Shown here: one piece after another, positions 44,250 to 52,330 of the stretch | Position numbering within the stretch: the first letter of the stretch is position 1 | How the letters are laid out: every line of letters starts with the position of its first letter | Source of the DNA: Flavobacterium lacus | Lineage (GTDB): Bacteria > Bacteroidota > Bacteroidia > Flavobacteriales > Flavobacteriaceae | DNA: 64,000 nt | Reading direction: 5' to 3' | NCBI RefSeq assembly: GCF_003268815.1 | Contig: NZ_QLSV01000013.1 | Coordinates: 51,616 to 115,615 of the forward strand | Program-made: the position numbers and the translations under genes | The notes under the pieces: generated by a model | Database searches by the model: none | Told to the model about the DNA's origin: nothing | What the model saw: only the letters and a program-made list of their open reading frames with translations

Positions 44250-45536
44250 ATGACAATTTTCTGGTTCCGAAGAGATTTACGTTTAGAGGACAATATCGGT
44301 CTTTTTCATGCTTTAAACAGTGCTAAAGAAGTGCTTCCTATCTTCATTTTTGATGAGTATATTCTGTCTCAATTACCAAAAGACGATGCTCGTGTGACAT
44401 TTATTCACGTGTTACTTTCTAAAATTCAGAAGCAATTAGAAGAAAAAGGAAAATCATTGGCTGTTTTTCATGGAAAACCAATTGACATATTTCAAAAATT
44501 AATTGCTGAAAATAATATTTCGACAGTTTATGTGAATCATGATTATGAACCGTATGCTCGTAAAAGAGACAAAGAAATTTATCAGTTATTTAAGAAGAAT
44601 GAAATTGAGTTTAAAACCACGAAGGACCAAGTTATTTTTGAAAAAAGCGAAGTCGTAAAAGATGACGGACTTCCTTATGTTGTGTATACTCCTTACTCCA
44701 AAAAATGGAAAGAAAAGTTTAAAACGATTCGATTAGTTCATCATGAATCTGATAAAAAGCTAGATAAAATTGGGCTTCACACCTACCCTTTTTTGAGTTT
44801 GAAAGATATCGGTTTTAAATCTTCCACTATAAAAGTTCCTCCTTTTGATGTTTCACATCAATTGATAAATAATTACGAAGCTACTCGCAATTTTCCGGCT
44901 GTTTCGGGAACTTCGATGCTTGGAGTTTATCTGCGATTTGGAGCTGTTTCCATCCGAAAAATGATTGCAAAAGCCATTGAATCAGAAAATGAAACCTTTT
45001 GGAACGAACTCATTTGGCGGGAGTTTTTCATGCAAATTCTATGGCACTTTCCTCATACTAACAACAAAAGTTTTAAAGAAAAATACGATCGAATTGAGTG
45101 GAATAACAATGAAGATGATTTTAAAAATTGGTGCAAAGGTAAAACAGGTTACCCAATGGTGGATGCCGGAATGCGAGAACTCAATACCACCGGACACATG
45201 CACAATCGGGTGCGAATGGTTGTTGCCAGCTTTTTATGCAAACACCTTTTAATCGATTGGCGTTGGGGCGAAACTTATTTTGCTCAAAAATTACTGGACT
45301 ATGAACAAGCCAGTAATGTAGGTAACTGGCAATGGGCAGCGGGTTCCGGGGTGGATGCAGCTCCTTATTTTCGGATTTTTAATCCAACTGAGCAAATTAA
45401 AAAATTTGACAAAGATTGGAAATACATTAAAAAATGGGTGCCGGAAGTTGAGAGTGTTAACTACACAAAACCCATCGTTGACCACAAAGAAGCACGGGAA
45501 AGATGTTTAAAAGTATATAAAGAAGCTGTTGGGTAA
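44250..45536 (+). CDS. phrB: Class I deoxyribodipyrimidine photolyase
   Basis: A 428-residue CPD photolyase that repairs UV cyclobutane dimers with blue light. The N-terminal antenna domain starts IFWFRRDLRLEDNIGLFHAL. The FAD-binding part contains NELIWREFFMQILWHFP, GYPMVDAGMRELNTTGHMHN and LIDWRWGETYFAQ. The proximal electron-transfer Trp and FAD-near Asn are present in NVGNWQWAAGSGVDAAPYF, followed by RIFNP. Catalytic features are intact. It is 35 bp after the SDR gene and 16 bp before a divergent photolyase homologue. Confidence 0.93.
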   Translation: MTIFWFRRDLRLEDNIGLFHALNSAKEVLPIFIFDEYILSQLPKDDARVTFIHVLLSKIQKQLEEKGKSLAVFHGKPIDIFQKLIAENNISTVYVNHDYEPYARKRDKEIYQLFKKNEIEFKTTKDQVIFEKSEVVKDDGLPYVVYTPYSKKWKEKFKTIRLVHHESDKKLDKIGLHTYPFLSLKDIGFKSSTIKVPPFDVSHQLINNYEATRNFPAVSGTSMLGVYLRFGAVSIRKMIAKAIESENETFWNELIWREFFMQILWHFPHTNNKSFKEKYDRIEWNNNEDDFKNWCKGKTGYPMVDAGMRELNTTGHMHNRVRMVVASFLCKHLLIDWRWGETYFAQKLLDYEQASNVGNWQWAAGSGVDAAPYFRIFNPTEQIKKFDKDWKYIKKWVPEVESVNYTKPIVDHKEARERCLKVYKEAVG

Positions 45537-45552
45537 TTTAAAATAAGTAAAA

Positions 45553-47016
45553 ATGAATGTGGTTTGGTTCAAAAGAGATTTGCGATTATTTGATAATGAA
45601 GCTCTCTTTAGAGCTTTAGAATCTGATAATCCAACGCTTTTGCTTTATATTTTTGAACCGTCTTTACTCAATGATCATCATTACAGTCAACGTCATTTTG
45701 ATTTTATAAAACAATCGTTGGAAGAACTTCAACATCAATTAAAATCGTATCAAACTCAACTATTAATTATTGAAAGTGAAGCGGTTGATGCGTTTGAAAA
45801 AATCAATCAAAATCAATCCATTACAAATCTATTTTCGCATCAAGAAACCGGAATTAACCTCACATTCGACAGAGATAAAGCAGTTGCTTCATTTTGTAAA
45901 AAGCATAACATTGTATGGAATGAATACATCACCAATGGCGTAGAAAGAGGATTGTCGAATAGAAAAACCTGGCGAGACGATTGGTGCGAATTTATGGATG
46001 TAGAGCCTTTTCCATTTCAACCCAAATTGAATTCATTTTTATCGAGCGAAGATTTTGGAAAAATTAGTTCAATTTTCGAAAGTGTTTCAATAACTACTGC
46101 CAAAAATACACCTTTTCAAAAAGGAGGAACTTCCGTCGGAATGCGGTATTTGAATTCATTTTTAAAAGAACGAGTTGCAAATTACAGTAAACACATTTCT
46201 AAACCCGAATTAGGCAGACACAGTTGTAGCCGAATTTCACCTTATATTGCTTGGGGAAATTTATCTATTCGGCAAGTTTGCCAGTTGGCTTTAAAATTTC
46301 GAGACCAGAAAAAAAATGTGCGTCAAATTGATAATTTCGCTTCACGTTTACGATGGCAAGCTCATTTTATTCAGAAATTTGAAATGGAATGCCACATGGA
46401 ATTCATAGCAGTAAATAAAGGTTATCGAAAGCTTAATCAAAGTGTAATTCCTGAATTTCATCAAGCTTGGATAACCGGAAGAACAGGCGTTCCCTTGGTC
46501 GATGCTTGTATGCGATGCCTCAACACAACCGGTTACTTGAATTTTAGAATGCGGGCTTTGGTGGTTTCATTTTATACCCATCACTTGTTTCAACCGTGGC
46601 AAAATTGTAGTCCGCACTTAGCCAGACAATTTCTTGATTTTGAACCGGGTATTCACTATCCTCAAATTCAAATGCAAGCAGGCGTGACCGGAATTAACAC
46701 CCTACGCGTTTACAATCCGGTAAAAAATTCTTATGAACACGACCCGGAAGGAATTTTTATCAAAAAATGGATGCCTGAACTTTCCAAAATCCCAACCGAA
46801 TTCATTCACGAACCTTGGAAATTGACCCCCATTGAACAAATGCTTTATGATTTTGAAATTGGAACAGATTATCCGTTTCCGATTGTGAATTTAGAAGAAG
46901 CCAGACGATTTTCGAGTGATTTCTTTTGGTCAATGCGAAAAAACGGAGAAGTAAAAAAAGATGGAAGTCGGATAATTGATAAACATACGCTACCCAACAA
47001 AGTGAGTAAACGTTAA
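45553..47016 (+). CDS. Divergent photolyase/cryptochrome homologue
   Basis: A 487-residue member of the photolyase/cryptochrome superfamily. The N-terminal domain starts [20 protein letters not shown]; the FAD part has [38 protein letters not shown] and [14 protein letters not shown]. Where class I enzymes carry WQW with a preceding Asn, this protein reads [20 protein letters not shown], so the proximal Trp and the FAD-near Asn are absent. The C-terminus adds about 70 residues ending PNKVSKR. Repair activity cannot be assumed; it may be a light sensor, a DNA repair enzyme with another electron path, or a (6-4)-like variant. Confidence 0.85.
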   Translation: MNVVWFKRDLRLFDNEALFRALESDNPTLLLYIFEPSLLNDHHYSQRHFDFIKQSLEELQHQLKSYQTQLLIIESEAVDAFEKINQNQSITNLFSHQETGINLTFDRDKAVASFCKKHNIVWNEYITNGVERGLSNRKTWRDDWCEFMDVEPFPFQPKLNSFLSSEDFGKISSIFESVSITTAKNTPFQKGGTSVGMRYLNSFLKERVANYSKHISKPELGRHSCSRISPYIAWGNLSIRQVCQLALKFRDQKKNVRQIDNFASRLRWQAHFIQKFEMECHMEFIAVNKGYRKLNQSVIPEFHQAWITGRTGVPLVDACMRCLNTTGYLNFRMRALVVSFYTHHLFQPWQNCSPHLARQFLDFEPGIHYPQIQMQAGVTGINTLRVYNPVKNSYEHDPEGIFIKKWMPELSKIPTEFIHEPWKLTPIEQMLYDFEIGTDYPFPIVNLEEARRFSSDFFWSMRKNGEVKKDGSRIIDKHTLPNKVSKR

Positions 47017-47072
47017 TTTATAGGTTCATTCGTTTAAATTCACTACCTTACAAAAAATAAAAACCAACTAAT

Positions 47073-47336
47073 ATGAACAAAAATGTAATTCTTGCAACTG
47101 TATGCACCACTTTATTTTTAATTTCTTGTGGTAAGAAGGAAGAACAACCGGCAGATACAATCATCATTGAACAACCTGCTGAAACTCCTACTCCCGCTCC
47201 CACTGAGCCTGTTGAACAAGACGGAACATCGTTGGAAATTGGAAAAGACGGTGTAAAAATCAACACCAAAGATGGTGATAAAAAAACCACGATTGATGTA
47301 TCTGATAAAGATGCAAAAGTAGAAATTAAGGACTAA
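47073..47336 (+). CDS. Small lipoprotein
   Basis: An 87-residue protein with a lipobox (TTLFLISCGKKEE, Cys at about residue 19). An acidic, Pro/Thr-rich linker (QPADTIIIEQPAETPTPAP, then TEPVEQDGTSLEIG) and a short Asp/Lys-rich tail (DGDKKTTIDVSDKDAKVEI) follow. It would be anchored at the membrane with its flexible tail in the periplasm. I do not recognise a family. A terminator follows 10 bases after the stop. Confidence 0.65.
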   Translation: MNKNVILATVCTTLFLISCGKKEEQPADTIIIEQPAETPTPAPTEPVEQDGTSLEIGKDGVKINTKDGDKKTTIDVSDKDAKVEIKD

Positions 47337-47345
47337 ATTTAGTAG

Positions 47346-47368
47346 ATTCCCCTTCAAAAGAGGGGAAT
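47346..47368. terminator. Bidirectional hairpin terminator
   Basis: A CCCC/GGGG-core stem (ttcccctt, then aagaggggaa) in 47346-47368, followed by T on the + strand and by A/T on the - strand, lies between the lipoprotein and the convergent HAD gene. Confidence 0.75.
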
Positions 47369-47373
47369 TTTAT

Positions 47374-48030
47374 TTAACTAATGCTCCTAATCTTATCAAA
47401 ACTCAATTCGTTAAAATGACTGATGACTTCATCAGCTAATGAGTAATCTTGAAGTTTTGAATTTACACTTTCATAACCCACACAATATATTCCGGCTGCT
47501 TTGGAGGCTAAAATTCCGTTGGTACTATCTTCTATCACAATACAATGCTGAACGGCAGTTTTTGCTAATTCGGCTGCTTTAAGAAAAATAGCAGGATGTG
47601 GTTTTGATTTTGGAAAATCTTCTCCTGAAACTTTGTAGGTAAAGTATTTATCCAAATCAAATCGGTTAAAAATACGTTGAATCGTCACATTGGCTGAGGA
47701 AGAAGCCAAAACCAATTGCATTCCGTTAAAGTGTAGTTCTTGGATTAAATCTTCCACTCCATCCAATAAATACAAATCTTCTTTTTGATCAAAAGCCTCA
47801 TTAAATAAGTTTCGTTTGGTTTCTACTAAGGTTTGAACATCTTCTTTCAAATTGTAAATTCCTTTTAAGCGTTCGTAAATATTTTTGGTGGAATTGCCTG
47901 TAAACGAAGCATACATTTCAGGTGAAACGTCAATATTTAATTGTCTAAAATGTTGAACATACGCAAAGTGATGCACCGGCTCGGTGTCAACGATTACGCC
48001 ATCCATGTCGAAAATTACGGTTTGTATCAT
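47374..48030 (-). CDS. HAD phosphatase, beta-phosphoglucomutase-like
   Basis: A 218-residue HAD hydrolase. Motif I is VIFDMDGVIVDTEPVHHFAY, giving both Asp and the beta-PGM-like E-P-x-H cap. Motif II lies in QLVLASSSAN, motif III around the Lys of GEDFPKSKPHPAIFLKAAE, and motif IV in CIVIEDSTNGILASKAAG. The cap domain is helical, C1 type. Phosphatase or phosphomutase activity on small sugar phosphates is expected; substrate unknown. A repeat of the ctcagtacctt type lies upstream. Confidence 0.88.
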   Translation of the reverse strand: MIQTVIFDMDGVIVDTEPVHHFAYVQHFRQLNIDVSPEMYASFTGNSTKNIYERLKGIYNLKEDVQTLVETKRNLFNEAFDQKEDLYLLDGVEDLIQELHFNGMQLVLASSSANVTIQRIFNRFDLDKYFTYKVSGEDFPKSKPHPAIFLKAAELAKTAVQHCIVIEDSTNGILASKAAGIYCVGYESVNSKLQDYSLADEVISHFNELSFDKIRSIS

Positions 48031-48045
48031 TTTTTTTGAGGGGCT

Positions 48046-48140
48046 AAGGTTCTAAGGTTCTGAGTGGCTAAGGTTTTAAAAGTTCTAGATATTAATTTCA
48101 TAATGTAAATCAGTGACGTCCTCAGTACCTTAGTACCTTT
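48046..48140. repeat. Inverted intergenic repeat
   Basis: aaggttctaaggttctgag (48046-48064) is complementary, with few mismatches, to ctcagtaccttagtacctt (48121-48139). The loop is 56 bases, AT-rich. It lies between the HAD gene and tcdA and overlaps no gene. Confidence 0.55.
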
Positions 48141-48152
48141 GAACCTAAGTGC

Positions 48153-48866
48153 CTACTTTTTCAACAAATACCGCACCACCGTTTCCGCTGCATACAACCC
48201 GAAAAGGCAAGGCATCCAACTGTTGGTTCCGTAAAATGATTTTTTAAAGTTTTTCCCGTCGGTCATTTTTAGACTGGATTCATCTTGAATTTCAGAAGAA
48301 AAAACGACTTTTAACTTGTCGATTTTTACTTCTTTCAATCGTCTTTTCATCGTTTTGGCCAGGTAACAGTTTTCAGAATTACCAATGTCAGTTACTTTTA
48401 CTTTAGAAGCATCCATTTTTCCGCCAGCTCCCATACTGGAAATTATTTTGACACGTTTACGTTTTGCTGCAATAATCAAATTCAATTTAGGTGTAATGCT
48501 ATCGATACAATCTAAAACGTAATCAAAATCTTCGGTAATTACGTCAAAAGCACGTTCCGGTGATAAAAATTCTTCTAAACGAGTAAGATTTAATTCAGGA
48601 TTAATATCCATTAATCGATCGCCAACAATCTGTACTTTTGGTTGACCAATGGTAGAATGCAAGGCTGGTAATTGCCGGTTGATGTTGGTAATATCTACGA
48701 CATCACCATCTACAATGGTCATACTTCCAACGCCGGCACGAGCGAGAAATTCGGCTGCAAATGAGCCAACTCCGCCTAAACCTACTACGAGTACGTTTGC
48801 ATTTCTTAAATTGTTTAATCCTTCTGTTTTAAATAAGAGCTCTGCTCGTTCTTGCCATTTAGCCAT
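48153..48866 (-). CDS. tcdA: tRNA threonylcarbamoyladenosine dehydratase
   Basis: A 237-residue E1-like ATP-dependent enzyme that cyclises t6A37 in tRNA to ct6A. The nucleotide-binding loop is VLVVGLGGVGSFAAEFLARA, followed by the adenylation Arg in ITNINRQLPALHSTIGQPK and catalytic DYVLDCIDS. SSMGAGGKMD and SWMPCLFGLYAAETVVRYLL are typical of the TcdA/CsdL branch rather than MoeB/ThiF. tsaE, another t6A-pathway gene, is elsewhere in the window (19568). It lies 14 bp from the TatD gene. Confidence 0.93.
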   Translation of the reverse strand: MAKWQERAELLFKTEGLNNLRNANVLVVGLGGVGSFAAEFLARAGVGSMTIVDGDVVDITNINRQLPALHSTIGQPKVQIVGDRLMDINPELNLTRLEEFLSPERAFDVITEDFDYVLDCIDSITPKLNLIIAAKRKRVKIISSMGAGGKMDASKVKVTDIGNSENCYLAKTMKRRLKEVKIDKLKVVFSSEIQDESSLKMTDGKNFKKSFYGTNSWMPCLFGLYAAETVVRYLLKK

Positions 48867-48880
48867 TGCTAGGTAATAGG

Positions 48881-49573
48881 TTAAAGGTTATGGGTAATCG
48901 GTCTATCGTCCATTTTCATTCTAAAAACTTTTTCAAAATTTGTTTGAATGATTGACTTTATTTCTTCAATTTCTATGCTTTTATAGTTCGCTGCTAGTGC
49001 GTAAACTTCTTCTAATGATTCTTCAATTGTATCGGTTTCCAGAAACAATCGATTGTTTGGTACGGATTGAAAAACCGATTTTAACTCTGGATTTCGCAAT
49101 AAATATTTCCCGAAAGAAAGATAAAAACCGTTATCCAAAAGTTGTTTTGCTGTTTGTTCGTTTTTGGAAAATCCGTGAATAATCATTGGAACTGTAACCT
49201 TTTGTTCCTTTTTGATTTGAATGATTTCCTGAAAAGCAGCAACGCAGTGCAAAACTAAAGGTTTTTGATGTTTTTCTGCTAATAAAATTTGTGCTTTGAA
49301 TACTTTTTCTTGAATTTCCATTGGAATTTCAATTCGTTTGTCTAATCCGCATTCGCCTAACGCGAGGCAATTTGAGAGTGAGAGTTTTTCGTTAATTAAT
49401 TGTAAATCGGAATCTAATCTACTTTCATCAATATACCAAGGATGAATTCCGATGGAATACAATGGGATTTTTTCATCAAATTCCCATGGGTATTGATTGA
49501 CCAACTCAAGAATGTTTTCTTGGTTGGTGTAGCTGTGCGTGTGGAGGTTAAAGAGTTTTGACACGGTTTTCAT
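48881..49573 (-). CDS. TatD-family hydrolase
   Basis: A 230-residue metal-dependent hydrolase of the TatD family (amidohydrolase barrel). Metal and catalytic positions visible: HTHS near residue 10, IGIHPWYIDE, GECGLDKRIEIP, LHCVAAFQEI, MIIHGFSKNE and LFLETDTIEESLEEVY. The family is associated with DNA exonuclease and D-amino-acid-tRNA-like or peptidase activities, but the physiological substrate is unsettled. It is upstream of tcdA on the same strand. Confidence 0.88.
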   Translation of the reverse strand: MKTVSKLFNLHTHSYTNQENILELVNQYPWEFDEKIPLYSIGIHPWYIDESRLDSDLQLINEKLSLSNCLALGECGLDKRIEIPMEIQEKVFKAQILLAEKHQKPLVLHCVAAFQEIIQIKKEQKVTVPMIIHGFSKNEQTAKQLLDNGFYLSFGKYLLRNPELKSVFQSVPNNRLFLETDTIEESLEEVYALAANYKSIEIEEIKSIIQTNFEKVFRMKMDDRPITHNL

Positions 49574-49608
49574 GGATTAAAAATTTCAAAAAGTAAAGAG
49601 TAGAAATA

Positions 49609-50205
49609 TTATTTCTTAAACGCCTTTACCCCTGCTTTTATTTCTACTTTCAAATCATTTTCTTGAGGAACGATTGGGCAGGAATAGACTTCGTTGTAGG
49701 CACAATAGGGATTGTAGGCTTGGTTGAAATCAATTGTCCAGTTCTTTCCTTTTTGGATTTCGAGGTCGATGTAGCGGCCGCCACCATAACTTTCCACACC
49801 GGAAGTGAAATCAGTGAAAGGAAGAAATAAACTGTTTTTGTAACCCGGTTTTTTAGAGAATTCGACGTTTTGATAAACATTTAGTTGACACGGAATTCCG
49901 TCGAGTTCGAAGTGGAGTTCGCCGTATTTGAGGTAAATTGGTTTTCGGGAAGTGGTGGTTTTCATTTCAAACGGCTTTTCCTTTTTGGTTCGGATGAACT
50001 TGGCTGTCACAAAATAGTTTTCGTTGATTGGAAAAAATTCTAATTCTTTGAAAACGGCTACATCTTTTTTCTTGAGTGGACTTTTGGCAGAATCGGCGTA
50101 ATGTTCATTCATATTTTTTTGAAATTGAATGACAGAATCGCGTTCAAATTTATGTTGGGAAAAAGCAAATTGCGTGAGCAAGAAAAGAAAGACTACTTTT
50201 TTCAT
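49609..50205 (-). CDS. DUF1684 exported protein
   Basis: A 198-residue protein with a signal peptide (MKKVVFLFLLTQFAFSQ). The DUF1684 signature is strong near the C-terminus: YGGGRYIDLEIQKGKN, then TIDFNQAYNPYCAYNEVYSC and PIVPQENDLKVEIKAGVKAF. The conserved YNPYCAY-x-(n)-YSCP cysteines may bind a metal or form a disulfide. Function unknown. I use the ATG at 50205 since the longer frame to 50253 spoils the signal peptide. It is the last gene before a large palindrome. Confidence 0.85.
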   Translation of the reverse strand: MKKVVFLFLLTQFAFSQHKFERDSVIQFQKNMNEHYADSAKSPLKKKDVAVFKELEFFPINENYFVTAKFIRTKKEKPFEMKTTTSRKPIYLKYGELHFELDGIPCQLNVYQNVEFSKKPGYKNSLFLPFTDFTSGVESYGGGRYIDLEIQKGKNWTIDFNQAYNPYCAYNEVYSCPIVPQENDLKVEIKAGVKAFKK

Positions 50206-50320
50206 TGTTGTGTTTTTACAAAAATAGGAAATTGATTGGTAGGTTTGAATCAAAATATGCGCAGAAAAATGTTCTAGTGAAATGCGTAATTAACGACATT
50301 TCTAGCCCGAATAGTAGTGG

Positions 50321-50423
50321 AAAGCCTTTTGCAGTCTAGTTGTATTTTTTCTAGCTAAAAAAGAGCGACTAGCAGAAGCTCCTTTTTTGGCTTAGAAAAA
50401 AAAAACTAGACAAAAAAGCTTGG
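50321..50423. repeat. Large imperfect palindrome in the 50.2-50.53 kb gap
   Basis: This 324-bp gap (50206-50530) has no gene. Its centre is an imperfect palindrome: ctagttgtattttttctag through aaaaaagagc (50336-50366) is complementary to gctccttttttggcttag through ctag (50378-50409), around an 11-base centre (gactagcagaa). The pairing continues outward with aaagccttttgcagtctag and its partner ctagacaaaaaagctt (about 50321-50339 and 50406-50421). A TACCTTTG box (50514-50521) that may serve the MFS gene follows. The palindrome could form a long RNA hairpin or be a dispersed repeat. Confidence 0.75.
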
Positions 50424-50530
50424 AACGGATAGCCGGAATAGCTCCTGAAAAATCATAAACATTTTTTGTTTAACTGTTCGCTTTTTAAACACACGCAACT
50501 TTGTACCTTTGCAGTACTCAATTTTTACCG

Positions 50531-51739
50531 ATGCTCAAAACTGCTTTTAATCGTTATATCAATTCTTTTCGAGGTTTTAGGAGGGAAATTTGGATCTTAA
50601 CGTTGATTACTTTTATCAATCGTGCGGGTACGATGGTGTTGCCGTTTTTGTCGAAATACCTCAAGGAAGATTTGGATTTTAGCTATGGCGAAGTGGGATG
50701 GATTATGGTTTGCTTTGGTTTGGGCTCGATGTTGGGTTCCTATTTGGGCGGAAAATTATCGGACAGTATTGGTTTTTATAAAGTCATGGTTTTTAGCTTA
50801 TTTGTGAGCGGTTTGCTGTTTTTTGCTCTTCAATTTATTACTTCTTTTGCCGGATTATGTGTTGCTATGTTTGTCATTATGACGGTAGCCGATATGTTTA
50901 GACCAGCCATGTTTGTTTCGCTAGGTGCGTATGCAAAACCCGAAAATCGAACGCGAGCCCTGACTTTGGTGCGTTTGGCAGTGAATTTAGGTTTTGCCGC
51001 CGGACCCGCTTTGGGCGGATTGATTATTATGAATATTGGTTATCACGGTTTGTTTTGGGTGGATGGTGCTTCCTGTATTGTTGCGATTTCTATTTTCTGG
51101 ATTTTAGTGAAAGAAAAGAAAAAAGTGGTTGATTCAAGTGTTTTTGTGGATGAATTGCCAGTGAAATCGGTTTATAAAGACCGTCCGTTTTGGGTTTTTT
51201 TAATCGTAAGTTTTATTACAGCGATGATTTTCTTTCAATTGTTTACAACGCTTCCACTCTATCATCAAGAACAATATGGTTTAACGGAATTTCAAACCGG
51301 TTTACTTATGACTTTGAACGGTTTCTTGATTTTTTTGTTAGAAATGCCGATTGTAAATTATTTTGATCGCAAAAAAGTGAACAAGGTAAAAATCGTGTTG
51401 TTTGGCTCACTGTGCATGGCGTTGAGTTTTTATGTTTTACTGATTAACGTGTGGGCCGGTGTTTTATTGATTAACATTTTGTTTTTGACTTTTGGTGAAA
51501 TGTTTGCTTTTCCGTTTTCCATTTCGTTTGCCTTGAGTCGTGCTCCTCGCGGTCAAGAAGGCCGATACATGGCTTTTTATACGATGAGTTTTAGTTTGGC
51601 TCACATTATGAGTTCTAAAACCGGTATGGAAGTCATCGCTCATTTTGGTTATCAAGTGAATTGGATGGTAATGGGAACGCTTGGCTTGGTTGCTGTTGGT
51701 TGTTCGGTTTGGGTGATGAAGATGGTTAGGGAGGAATAA
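50531..51739 (+). CDS. MFS transporter
   Basis: A 402-residue major facilitator with 12 predicted membrane helices. The start is MLKTAFNRYINSFRGFRREI. The 2-3 loop carries GLGSMLGSYLGGKLSDSIGF, an MFS motif A; GFAAGPALGGLIIMNIGYHG resembles the drug/H+ antiporter motif C region; and the 6-7 loop is basic. The middle helices and SFALSRAPRGQEGRYMAFYT are consistent with a drug/solute efflux protein. The substrate is unknown. The ATG at 50531 fits the first helix better than the extension. Confidence 0.85.
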   Translation: MLKTAFNRYINSFRGFRREIWILTLITFINRAGTMVLPFLSKYLKEDLDFSYGEVGWIMVCFGLGSMLGSYLGGKLSDSIGFYKVMVFSLFVSGLLFFALQFITSFAGLCVAMFVIMTVADMFRPAMFVSLGAYAKPENRTRALTLVRLAVNLGFAAGPALGGLIIMNIGYHGLFWVDGASCIVAISIFWILVKEKKKVVDSSVFVDELPVKSVYKDRPFWVFLIVSFITAMIFFQLFTTLPLYHQEQYGLTEFQTGLLMTLNGFLIFLLEMPIVNYFDRKKVNKVKIVLFGSLCMALSFYVLLINVWAGVLLINILFLTFGEMFAFPFSISFALSRAPRGQEGRYMAFYTMSFSLAHIMSSKTGMEVIAHFGYQVNWMVMGTLGLVAVGCSVWVMKMVREE

Positions 51740-51898
51740 GTAAGGGTTGTAGGTTATTGGTTTTAGGTTGGCTGTTGTAGTCTGTTTCTTTGCCACGAAG
51801 AAATTAAGGCACTAAGCTTTTAATGGCTATTATGATGATTATTACTGCGAATGAAATCTGCCGTCTTCTATCTTCAATCACATCCAAAACTTAATTTA

Positions 51899-51952
51899 TA
51901 GTTAAATAACTAATTTTATAGTTGCATAACTAAAAATATAGTTGTAGGTTTG
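51899..51952 (+). promoter_or_regulatory. BlaI-type operator overlapping the blaI promoter
   Basis: Two dyads, tagttaaataacta (51899-51912) and tagttgcataacta (51919-51932), have the form TAGTT-N4-AACTA. A third half-site, tagttgta, begins at 51939, so the TAGTT starts are spaced by exactly 20 bp. The promoter fits TTG (51922-51924), 20 bases, TAGGTTTG (51945-51952). The second dyad covers the -33 TTG and the half-site touches the -7 box. The ATG of the repressor gene is 18 bases downstream. This is the expected layout of an autoregulated BlaI-like repressor. Confidence 0.7.
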
Positions 51953-51969
51953 TTTTAAACTTTACAATT

Positions 51970-52329
51970 ATGCAAAAGCTCACCAATAAAGAAGAAGAAA
52001 TCATGCACATTTTATGGAAGCTCGAAAAAGCTTTTGTCAAAGATGTGATGGCCGAAATTACAGAAGATCAACCGCATTACAATACCTTATCTACTATTAT
52101 TCGGAATTTGGAGGACAAGGGATATGTTTCGCATCACGCGTATGGCAACACACACCAGTACTTTCCTATCATCAGCATGGAAAAGTACCGCAAGACCTTT
52201 ATGAATACTGCGATTGAGCATTACTTCAACAACTCCTATAAAAATATGGTTTCGTTTTTTGCGGAAGAGGAAAAAATTTCTGCCGAAGAACTCAGAGAGA
52301 TTTTAGCGATCATCGAAAAAAAGAAATAA
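51970..52329 (+). CDS. BlaI/MecI/CopY-type repressor
   Basis: A 119-residue winged-helix repressor. The recognition region is LTNKEEEIMHILWKLEKAFV and AEITEDQPHYNTLSTIIRNL, then EDKGYVSHHAYGNTHQYFPI (BlaI signature), with a helical dimerisation tail. It should repress itself and the adjacent M56 gene, through the triple site at 51899-51946. The M56 start is 1 bp after its stop, a classic blaI-blaR1-type pair. No beta-lactamase gene is nearby, so the signal may not be an antibiotic. Confidence 0.92.
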   Translation: MQKLTNKEEEIMHILWKLEKAFVKDVMAEITEDQPHYNTLSTIIRNLEDKGYVSHHAYGNTHQYFPIISMEKYRKTFMNTAIEHYFNNSYKNMVSFFAEEEKISAEELREILAIIEKKK

Positions 52330-52330
52330 T

